Assembly: GCA_003194525.1 (NCBI GenBank)
Contig: NBIV01000974.1
Span: forward strand, 1 to 27,762
Source: Gracilariopsis chorda
Lineage: Eukaryota > Rhodophyta > Florideophyceae > Gracilariales > Gracilariaceae
Length of the DNA: 27,762 nucleotides
Reading direction: 5' to 3'
Below the pieces are notes generated by a model, which did no database searches, was not told the DNA's origin, and was given only the letters and a program-made list of their open reading frames with translations. Numbering within the stretch: position 1 is the first letter of the stretch; each line of letters starts with the position of its first letter. The translations under genes and the position numbers were made by a program. Positions 10,417-18,579 of this stretch are shown piece after piece.

Positions 10417-11033
10417 GCCGTACGACAGGAGGTTGCTCCCAACGGCGGATATGCTCCTATCAACATTGCCAGAAATGTTCCCCGCTCAATCGGGGCCTGC
10501 CGCCGGCCCACTCTTGTTCGGAACCGCGCTGATCATTTCATACAGCTTCTATTGGCATTAGTACTTTTTACATTAAGCGAAGATGTGTGATTTCATGTGA
10601 TTTCATCCGTCCAATAACACCTCCACATGTCTCAATCAATCTGACCCTGACTTGACCAACCCTGCTCTCTATTCGTGCTCAATTTTGTTTGGTAGGGATT
10701 TGCAACAAGAGAAGAAGAACATTCTTTTAGCGATCATTCCGTTTTTACAAGCTAAGGATGAAGCTCGTTTTGTAGCAAAGGTAAGTGTCAATCCCTGATT
10801 TATATGCTCGTACCGCCTCATGAAATCAGAGCAAAGACACTTAAGGAGCTCGCAATTCGTATCCTGTTCGTCCCTTCCTTGGTGTGTTCTTCTATTTGTA
10901 GACAGAACAATACAGCAAATGGGAAGCAAACGTAATGGCGGATATCCCTAGCTGGAAGGTAGGGAAAAAGGTGCAAAAGTTTAGGAGTTTCATGCCTCCA
11001 GTTAGAGGAGAAGATCCGGTTTCTTACGATTAA
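10417..11033 (+). pseudogene. NADH dehydrogenase subunit NDUFA13/GRIM-19 (frameshifted first exon)
   Basis: This is an accessory subunit of mitochondrial complex I with one transmembrane helix. The first exon reads VRQEVAPNGGYAPINIARN, matching the family N-terminus (QDMPPPGGYGPIDYKRN in animals). After a 1-nt shift near 10490 it continues as the membrane helix GPLLFGTALIISYSFYW, followed by TAG at 10559. Exon 2 (10696-10780) has a TTGGTAG acceptor and encodes DLQQEKKNILLAIIPFLQAK. A strong donor AAAG|GTAAGTG starts a 121-nt intron (10781-10901) ending in TTTGTAG. Exon 3 (10902-11033) encodes YSKWEANVMADIPSWKVGKK, the conserved C-terminal block, and ends VSYD-TAA. Exons 2 and 3 are intact and in phase. 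The donor after exon 1 and the true start could not be placed. It could be a recent pseudogene, or a working gene with a sequence error. Confidence 0.85.
10781..10901 (+). other. Spliceosomal intron in NDUFA13 relic
   Basis: The 121-nt segment starts GTAAGTGTC, ends CTATTTGTAG, and interrupts the conserved protein exactly between FVAK and TEQY in phase 0. It shows the host's splice consensus. Confidence 0.85.
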
Positions 11034-11470
11034 CGCTTGTACGAGAACAATAACCTTTAGCAGCAGGGTAAAGTAGCTTTCTCATGTTTCAAGACAAAAG
11101 AGTGTCAATAGAATACATTCTATCAACCTTAATTCTATCACTGAACCAGAACACATGCAGATGAAACACGATACAGATGTAGTATGAAAGTAGGCACTGT
11201 CTACGTCGCGTTTCAAACAGCGAAAGTCTTCAAAAGCGTGTTCAGAAGTACCGGTGGCTGCACTTCTGCTCCCTCGCCCCACTAGACTGACGTGTTCTTC
11301 GCAGAATCCAGCGTTATCGCGATGTGCTCCCAGAGAATCCCCGGCCTACTTCAATCGTGGTGCTTTTCTCACATTCCTGGGCTTTTGCAAACTCACAGTT
11401 CAAGCGAGCCACAAATGTTCAAGCGTTGTAGCAGTACCCGCGTCACCTCTCTGTCCGAAGTCGAGATGCA
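11034..11470. other. No recognisable gene; possible leader of the DUF3326 relic
   Basis: Plus-strand frames are open, with Ser- and Pro-rich products, but carry no motif. Since the DUF3326 domain starts immediately after, part of this may be its decayed N-terminal targeting sequence. That is inference only. Confidence 0.3.
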
Positions 11471-12500
11471 TTGGTTGTGTGTTCGCAGCATACAGCAGTG
11501 CTCATAGTCCCCACAGGTGTTGGGGGTGCCATCGGCGGGTACGCTAGCGATTCACTTCCGGCTGCAAGACTTCCCCCACGCGTCACTGACACGCTCATTA
11601 TTCACTCGGATGTTCTGAAAGGCGCACTAATGTATTGGCCAATCTCCAATGCGTTATACGTGGAAGGATACGCTCTTGATCGATTTGCTTGTGGAGAAAT
11701 GGGTCCCAGCCCCAGTGTCATCTACATCAAATCGTCTCAGAATAGTACTTGATTCAGGCAGGCCCGAAGAGACCATCCTTCGCCATAGATACACCGCAGA
11801 TGCTGCCCGTGCTACATTAGGCTTGGATATCACGCACCGCACAACAACGTATTTTGACAATTATTTGTCAAAATAGCGTCATCGAAGGGAGGCGCTTCAT
11901 GGGGGATTACCGCTGATTCAGCGGCTTTGTTGCTTTCAGTCCAGCACCTCGAAAAGCATAGCTGTCAGGCTATAGCAGTTGTTTCCCAATTTTCTGAGGA
12001 AGATCATGTACAACTCGCAAAACTACCGATCTGGAAACGCAGTTGATGCGAATTCTGGTGCAGAAGCAGTGATCAGCCATCTTGTAACTCGAAAGTTCCA
12101 CCTAACATGTGCGCATTCTCCACCACTTCAACCGCTGCAAGCAGATGACAGCGTTTCACCAAAGTCAGCAGCGGAAGAGCTTGGCTATACAGTTTTGTCC
12201 AGCGTGCTGTTGAGCTTTCTCGAGCACCTCATCTGGTTTCCAACAATCGGACGGACGTAGATTCTTCAGTTACTACGGCGGCGAATGTAGCCCTGCAGTG
12301 GTGAGGCTACCCAGTAAGAGCCGACATGATGGTGATTGCGGTTAACGAAAATATCACAACGCTCGTTGTCAGAGCATCAAGTGCAGGAATTGATGACTCA
12401 ACGCTAGTTTATGCGAGAAGTTACGCTGACGCTGCTGGCCTAGTCGCACCACACAGGGCCCGTATAAACTATCTCCTCGCTTCAAACATCTGTAGCTCTT
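11471..12500 (+). pseudogene. DUF3326 protein relic
   Basis: The function of DUF3326 is unknown; I know the family mostly from cyanobacteria and photosynthetic eukaryotes. The frames join in the family order: AVLIVPTGVGGAIGGYASD, DTLIIHSDVLKGALMYWPI, NALYVEGYALDRFACGEMG (11471-11715), then after a frameshift NRLRIVLDSGRPEETILRHR and DAARATLGLDITH (11730-11840), then GASWGITADSAALLLSVQHL and CQAIAVVSQFSEEDHVQLAK, then AVDANSGAEAVISHLVTRKF and SPKSAAEELGYTVLSSVL (12030-12215), and last MMVIAVNENITTL and VYARSYADAAGLVAPHRARI (12326-12470). At least four frame changes are needed, and one internal stop (TGA) lies after IWKRS. The relic covers almost the full family length, so it was a complete gene before decay. 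Confidence 0.88.
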
Positions 12501-13060
12501 TTAAAGATTCATCCAATAACAGCGCCTTCCACGGATAATGCCTTGCTTCGCACTTTTGACACAATACAACGTAGAACAAACTCAGTCCCTCTGCAGCAAT
12601 CCGCGGATAAGATAAATTCGACTTCTTGCATCGCGTATGGCAAGAGACAAAACAGGCTCATCACGAATTTGGTGCGCCCTGATCGCAATCTCCTAGCGAC
12701 TAACTTTAGAACAAGAAGATCAGAATACGCAACTCCACCAAGGAAACCATCGAGGTGCCCGAAGCGCTCTATTCTTGAACCCGGAGACAGACCCGTTCCA
12801 AAGTTCATGATCACAATTTAAGCCAAAGACTAAAGTCCTTTTCGCGCACGTGGGCCCAACAGCTCTTTGTGAAGGGCGCGGATGACAGAAAAAGAAACGG
12901 TGCGTTGCATCCGTGTATACTGATAGCTGTTGAACTATTTCGCATGCCGATCGGTCAGGGGTTGGTAGATGGTGGTGAAGAAATGTTTCAGTCCTGAGAC
13001 TCGGCAGAAGTGTTGGCAAACATCGAGGTGAATTGGGAATCACTGTCCGTGTGGAGATAA
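12501..13060. other. No recognisable gene
   Basis: Both strands have open frames of 90-130 codons here with basic, low-information products. None shows a motif or a family resemblance. Confidence 0.35.
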
Positions 13061-13432
13061 GGCGGCAGTCAATACCAAACAAGTGCGCTCCGGGGTCTAC
13101 GTACATACTACGGCTCAAAAGCTTTCGAGAACAAAAAGCAAACTAATGAATTTGGAATTCTTTCCTGCTTGGCGGAAGAAGAGCACACGAATAATCGCAA
13201 GACTTTTCGTTCGGCTCTAAGCAACGGGGGCATAGTGAAGGGGTGGGTGACATTACTGATCACCACTTGGCATGGCTTAGCGGAGAACAAGTGGGTGGCA
13301 GTCAGCAGGAACTTAGGGCACAAAGCTGACGCGTTTGAGGATGTATCGTTTGCGCGAAAAGAAGACACACAAGTCCTGAAACGAGCTCTACGAATGTTTC
13401 GAGACGAGACCGCATTCAAAACGAGTCACTAA
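13061..13432 (+). pseudogene. Unrecognised open frame, probable exon or gene fragment
   Basis: The frame is open for 123 codons after a TAA at 13058 and ends in TAA at 13430-13432. It has no ATG near its start. The product is helical and charged, with blocks such as SKAFENKKQTNEFG, AEEEHTNNRKTFRSALSNGG and VSFARKEDTQVLKRALRMF. The composition looks like real protein and not chance translation, but I recognise no family. It could be an internal or last exon. Confidence 0.35.
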
Positions 13433-13444
13433 CTAAAGTGACTC
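13423..13444. other. Perfect 8-bp inverted repeat
   Basis: GAGTCACT and AGTGACTC are separated by six bases and straddle the stop codon of the upstream frame. A short hairpin is possible. No function can be assigned. Confidence 0.4.
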
Positions 13445-13492
13445 CCATCACTATAACACAGTCTCCTGGTGACGAAAAAACGGTTTCTTGGA

Positions 13493-13537
13493 GGTGGGAG
13501 TGAACTGCAGCCCTCCGGGCTGCACTTCACTTCCACC
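13493..13537. other. 45-bp near-perfect hairpin
   Basis: Two 21-base arms, starting GGTGGGAGTGAACTGCAGCC, pair around a 3-base loop (tcc) with two mismatches. No terminal target duplication is obvious, and no poly-T tract follows. It could be a structured RNA element, a small RNA precursor or a palindromic DNA site. No choice between these can be made from sequence alone. Confidence 0.55.
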
Positions 13538-14860
13538 ACGAGCCTGCCATTTCTAGATATAATAGTAAAGCAGAATCCGAAAAAAACGCAGCGGCATTTC
13601 TGAGTACAGAGCTATCTGCAAAACTCTCGGCATTGGTGATGAAAAGAATGAATTTGGGAGCGTCGAGATGCTATGCTAGTCCTGAAGTGTAAGAACGGGC
13701 GTCGTGGAGCCAGACCTAGGCAGCGGAAGATCTCGAGTTTTTCTGACAAATACAATCTCAGGATGAGAGTGACACTGTCAAACTAGAACTACCACTGGGC
13801 CGAGAGCGACTCTTTATCAGGCAGCTTCACGCTGCATGGCCAGGATTCATGATGTTGTAAAACTCGAAAAAACAGATGATATGATATGAGGGCTTGATCA
13901 CCAAACGAGGCTTGAATGCGAGAGAAAGTTGAGAAGGAGCGATACGTCCTTGAAGGACTCGTGTCTGCATTTAAGTAGAAAGCGTTACCATTTTCGGAGT
14001 ACGTTTGGTGCGGAAACGGATTGCACGTGAGCGCGTTGAGCTGGAGCGTTCGGCATGTTACCAATGATGGCCAGGGTAAATATCGGTCACGTGAGCATTA
14101 CACTTAGGGTCAGAGCAGAGGCGTTGGGCAATGCGACGGGTGTGATGTTGGTGCGTGGCAAGGTACTAACTCTCAACCCACCACCTGGCACGTAGTGAGT
14201 TGAGAGACCGACCGCGGGGTGTCACGTGAATCTTGAGACAACGCGTCTTGTAATCTCTACGTAGGTGCATCACAAGCGCGGTACGGCTGAAGCAAGGCTG
14301 CCGGAGAGAGATTGCCGACAGCGCAAAAAGCTGTGGTATCTACATGTTTCCGGGAGAATGCACCGAAACAGGCGCCATCGGTGCGGTAACATTCGTAGTC
14401 GATAATCAGCAATACGCGACCGAAAGTGCTGACACACAGGTGAACTCGAACACAGTGCCGCTTGGCATGTCAATAGCCGTCACTCTCTCTCGCCAGCGGG
14501 CGGCGATCACATTTTCCTTTTTCAGCCGGCTTGAAAAGCGGTCAAAACGACGCCTTAGGGCAGCCGCGCCAAGGACAGTGCCGGTACGAAACCGACGCTG
14601 TCACATACGCAGCAGAAATAAGTGTTGGAGGAGGAGCAAGCCCGCCCGTCCATTCAAAAAGTTACAGCCCGTCACCGACACTCTCCCCCCCCCTCCTCCA
14701 TCCAGCGAGCCGTTCGCACGCGTTGTACGCACGCTCTCTAGACGTGGCACAACGCGCCACGAACAGCGCACCCCCGCCACGTGCTCCGGTACCGCACCCA
14801 AACTAACGCGAAAAACAGCATCCGCACGCGAAACGCACGTACCTTCGCACCACCAGCTTC
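13538..14860. other. Gene-poor region upstream of the 15171 gene
   Basis: Open frames exist on both strands (for example 14344-14943 plus), but their products are Arg/Pro-rich and motif-free. The right-hand part is GC-rich and probably promoter DNA. A TTAAAAG box near 14867 and a CT-rich stretch after it would suit a transcription start near 14895. An 8-bp inverted pair CTCTCAAC/GTTGAGAG lies at 14170-14206. Confidence 0.3.
14087..14229. promoter_or_regulatory. Two TCACGTGA palindromes
   Basis: The 8-bp palindrome TCACGTGA occurs at 14087-14094 and 14222-14229. Its CACGTG core is the G-box/E-box bound by bHLH and bZIP factors. The spacing is 135 bp, and the CTCTCAAC/GTTGAGAG inverted repeat lies between them. 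The pair is about 0.95-1.1 kb before the proposed start codon at 15171. A regulatory role is inference. Confidence 0.3.
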
Positions 14861-15170
14861 CGTACTTAAAAGAGCGCGCGCCGGCACAGCTCTGCTTCGC
14901 CGCCCCACCTCTCTTCGAAAACGAAGGAAGGCAGAACCTGTGACCCTTCCCATCACCAACTCCGCTTGCACCTCCATCGCTGCAACAACAGCAATACCGG
15001 CTCAATCTCTGGCTCGCACAAATGAACGTGTGCCCCCCGGCCCCGAGGGCTCACGTGGTCATCAGCCTTCTCCGAAGTACACTCCGCAGCACCCTCAGCA
15101 ACACCCGCCGCGGCGCCCTCCGCAGCACCGGACGTACCACACAGCGCCAGACCCAAGCATTCTGCCGCCC

Positions 15171-16670
15171 ATGTTCTCTCAAAATGACCATCCAGCACCA
15201 GTCTGCTCAGCGCCAGCCTGTTCAGCTTCACGTAACGGTCGTGCAGCCTTATTTTCAAAACTGTTGTACGTTCAATGGCTCACCAATCCCTCCCCAACTC
15301 CCTTTCTACCTCTCTTTTGCTAGTTGCTGACCAAAAGGTTTTCTTTTCTTCGTTCTCAAAATGACCATCCTAGCACCAGTCTGCTCAGCACCAGCCTGTT
15401 CAGCTTCACGTAACGGTCGTGCAGCCTTATTTTCAAAACTGTTGTACGTTCAATGGCTCACCAATCCCTCCGCCCAACTCCCTTTTCTACCTCTCTTTTG
15501 CTAGTTGCTGTGCTGACAAAAAAGTTTCTTCTTTTCTTCGTCTGTGCTCAAAATATGACCATTTTCCAGTACCAGTCTGCTCAGCACCAGCCTGTTCGGC
15601 TTCAGGTAGCGGGGGTGCAGCCTTATGTTCAAAACTGTTGTACGTTCAATGGCTCACCAATCCCTCCGCCCCACCCCCTTTCTACCTCTCTTTTGCCAGC
15701 TGCTGACAAATAAGATTTTTTTTTTTTCGTTTCCTTACACACAGACACCTTCAAATTTCACTCCAGCTGCACCGTAAATCTAACCTTTGCTGACGGAGAG
15801 GGCTTAACTCGAGTCACGTCCTGCCCACAGTCGGGCAATAGAGCCCCTGCCCCCGCGCCAGTTAACCCGATACCGCCCGTGGCGCCTGTGCATCCGGCTG
15901 GCCGCACGTCTCACCGTGCTCCAACCCTCCAATACGCCCCTGAACAGCGGCCTCCACAGGCCCTCGGTACATTGGCGTCCGTGCCCTCTCTACCTCGGTC
16001 TTCGCCACTGACGGAACAACCCTGCAAACGCAGCCGTCCGTCCGCACGCACAATGCCCACATCCAACTCCAGCGAGTGTGAGGGTGGCGAAGATGGATTG
16101 CATAACGTGCGTACCCGCAGCCACGGCTCCACGTCCGCCCATGTGAACGAAGCCAATCTGAATGACTGGGAGGCTGTGGTAGACATGTATTTGCATGGAA
16201 CCGGTGCTCCGGACGGTGTGCCGCTGCGCGATCATTGCAAAGGAGACGGTCGTCGTGTGAATGACTACAGACTGCTGGAGAAGCGCCGCACAGTCGGAAA
16301 GACGTTTGAGTTTTTAGGGGCGCCGAGGTTCAAGGCGGCGATCGGCTACCGTTGGGACGGCAACTTGCGCCGAAAGCAGAAATTGTACATTGTGATCAAT
16401 CGTTGTCGCGTTGTGAACGCCATGAGGAAGGCGGGTGAGCCCGTACCGGATGACTTTGCGACGCTGGCGGAGATGATTGACACGCGCATTCGCGACAAGG
16501 AACGCGCCAAGGAGGAACGCGAGGCGAAACGCACCGCGGAGCCGAGGTGTCAGGGCTCCATGCCCGACGGATCTACGCGCATTACTGTGATGCCCAGAAC
16601 TGCGCGTCAAGGCGAGCGATCGGTAGCTCTCGTGAGACGCACGGACTCCGTGCCACGGAGTGGTAGATAA
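15171..16670 (+). CDS. Pro/Gln-rich protein with basic C-terminal domain, spliced (GCR1_C-like?)
   Basis: Proposed exons are 15171-15231, 15374-15409, 15570-15605, 15745-15773 and 15831-16670, 333 codons in total. All junctions are GT-AG, in phase and free of stops. The frame is also open for more than 300 bases before ATG 15171 with a Pro/Gln-rich product (YTPQHPQQHPPRRPPQHRTY), so the true start may be further upstream or in another exon. The N-terminal half is Pro/Ala/Ser-rich. The C-terminal half holds a compact domain: NDWEAVVDMYLHGTGAPDGV, a run of arginines (LLEKRRTVGKTFEFLG), IGYRWDGNLRRKQKLYIVIN and then a charged helix with KERAKEEREAKR. The W-Y-G/LRD/WRR/RRK-I pattern recalls GCR1_C, a DNA-binding domain found in fungal regulators and some mobile elements. 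That resemblance is weak and from memory. A nuclear location is likely given the basic clusters. No lesion is visible. Confidence 0.6.
15177..15735 (+). repeat. Three tandem ~177-192 bp units spanning an exon-intron junction
   Basis: Units start at about 15177, 15354 and 15547. Each carries a 36-nt coding block (15196-15231, 15374-15409, 15570-15605), then GTAACG or GTAGCG as donor, an intron body with the shared stretch gttgtacgttcaatggctca, a TTGCTGAC-like branch site and a T-rich tract. In units 2 and 3 an AG directly precedes the 36-nt block (atcctag, ttttccag), so each block can be spliced as a 12-codon micro-exon without changing frame. Confidence 0.85.
15774..15830 (+). other. 57-nt intron, frame-neutral if retained
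   Basis: It begins GTAAATCTAACC, has TTTGCTGAC as a branch-like site and ends GTCCTGCCCACAG. Its length is 19 codons with no stop, so spliced and unspliced transcripts both keep the downstream frame. It may therefore be an alternatively used intron, or no intron at all. Confidence 0.5.
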
Positions 16671-17877
16671 CAGCTGCGCTCAAAGGGCGGGAGGTTGTTT
16701 GGGTATTTTCATTTTTGGGTGTTGGTTTTTGGGGCTAAGAATGAAGCTTTGGATTTCCGCGATGGTGAGCACGTGTGAAGGGCTGTTCTGTTGCTGCGGT
16801 CGCTTCGGCGGCTGCGCAGCTGCGCATGTGCGCATGTGCGCGGCGCGTCGTGACGCGGGTGCGATGCGGCCGCCATGCGCGCCTCTCATTGGCGCTTCAG
16901 CGTCGCGGCGGCCACAGGCCACCACGGCGGATTACAGCGCTTGTCCGCAGTCGCCCTCTCCGGCGACGAAAGGTAGACGTCTAACCCTTTAGCCATTGCA
17001 TCACAGCTTGTGTGCCATACAAATTATCAAATAAATAAGCGCTACCCTTGTACGCAGCAGCGTACCGCGCACTGCTTGCACATAGTCTCATATCGCTCCC
17101 TCTAAGAGACCGCGCCGCGAGTTGTGAATTTGCTTCCAACCGCTTTTGCCTCCCCAGCCCGCTTTTGTAGGCAGAATTTCAGCCTGCTGTCGTGCCAAGT
17201 GGGACGGTACCAGCTCCAACGCTGCCAAACGTATCTCTGCAAAAGACGAACGCCGACCGTTTCCGATATCGCTTCATGTTGCAGCTGTCTAGCTCTCAAG
17301 CACAATTCGACGCTGTTCGTCCGCGCTCGAACGTCTCTCGCGCTTCACCCTTGTAAGGCTCTTCCGTGTAGTTTGCGCTACCAAACTAACCGCCCACATC
17401 ACACCATGTGCTGCGCATGTTTACCCAAAGTTTACGTCCATGTCACAAGTTTGTCGTCCGATGTACTCGTTGCCTATTCTAAAATCTAATTCCATTACCC
17501 TCACGCACCACGTGCAGCACTACTCACTAATCCAAAAAGTTAAAGGTTCACTCTTAATACGGTATCCACAACGTCAACGAAGAGATTTAACTGACATGTT
17601 TTGCTCAAAGTTCCTTTGCAAGCAATTGTCTGCCTTCAGTGGATGGTTGACTTCCTCCCTTTGTGAGGATGAGTTCCAGCCAGAGCTTAAGAAAGATGAT
17701 TGCAAGTTCTCCAAACTGTTCAAAGCTTCGATTTCCATGCACTAACTCACCATATAACGCCGTTTAACCCTTTTTGTAATCTAATATATCCTTCTTGTCC
17801 ACTAAATCCCAGTTCGAGTGCATTCCTCCATCTACCGTTTCTTTTCTCCCCTCTTCCGCTGTTGGGCTGTACCCCAG
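16671..17877. other. No recognisable gene, right repeat copy
   Basis: Same content as 177-1379: T/G-rich sequence after the stop codon, then motif-free open frames. Three of the eight copy-specific indels (near 16883, 16981 and 17097) fall in the first 430 bases. Confidence 0.4.
16821..16842. other. 22-nt alternating purine-pyrimidine tract, right copy
   Basis: Identical to 327-348, next to the same GCGCAGCTGCGC palindrome and about 150 bp after the stop codon at 16670. Confidence 0.5.
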
Positions 17878-18556
17878 AACTGAACAACACTACGTAATGG
17901 ATACATGTCTTAGTTTTGTACATCCGTTGATGCTACATGTCACAAACGAAATCTGGCATCGCTTCACGCGAGAAGGCAGTGCACAGCAGGCACTAATTAT
18001 TGCGTAATGTCCATCTGGCGGAAGCATTGAGCAAGAGGCTACAGAGCGCTTTGAAAGAATGCAATTTCTGTTTCGCTACATACGAAATGCTAGAGCAGAG
18101 TATCAAGTGGACCATGGTCGACAATTTTATCTCTCAATTCGAACTGACGCCGTCCCAGCGTCGGATGTAGATGCCAAGAAGGGGATGCTACTTCTCTGAC
18201 CAAAGTTAATTCTGAGAAACTGACGATTAAACTCATTGACGGCGTGGGAGGATCCACTACTGAAACAGATTTCGGCGGCAATGCCCTTCATTTTTACATT
18301 GGAACAATCTCGGGGGCGTCATACCCATGCCTGATTTGATCGATTTTGAAAAGGAATTGAAGAGGATTGAAAAGCAGTCTGTCAATGTAAAAACTCCAAC
18401 TGCCTAGGAAAGAGGATGAGTGCCACTGGGTTTGCAGACAATGCACCTCCCACGGTTTTTGCAAAGATTAGGACATCTGCTGATGAGTTGAATTCACAGC
18501 TCACAAGCCTGATAAAGAGACTGGCAGAAATAGGGGAGTTGACAACCACTGAGTAA
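17878..18556 (+). pseudogene. Valyl-tRNA synthetase C-terminal relic, right copy
   Basis: Same relic as 1380-2056 but less broken. Two bases missing on the left are present here. The first (T run near 18125) keeps RQFYLSIRTDAVPAS in frame with IRNARAEYQVDHG. The second (near 18458) lets ATG AGT through the final TAA at 18554 read as one frame (FADNAPPTVFAKIRTSADEL). The TAA after ALIIA, the stop after KKGMLLL and the frame changes near 18190 and 18330 are shared, so the gene was dead before duplication. Copy-specific substitutions change I to M before PDLIDF and F to S in the coiled coil. Confidence 0.85.
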
Positions 18557-18579
18557 AGATTCTTCCTTTCTCAACTTGG

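Noticed and set aside
14344..14943. 199-codon plus-strand open frame as a gene
   Set aside because: It is GC-rich, with an Arg/Pro-rich product and no motif. It overlaps the likely promoter, and GC-rich DNA yields such frames by chance.
15022..15330. ATG 15022 frame as the N-terminus of the spliced gene
   Set aside because: It joins the downstream exon at 15745 in a frame that stops after ten codons (TAA 15775). The other frame passes through all exons in phase.
15177..15735. CRISPR array
   Set aside because: The units are 177-192 bp with no short repeat/unique spacer pattern, and they coincide with splice junctions.
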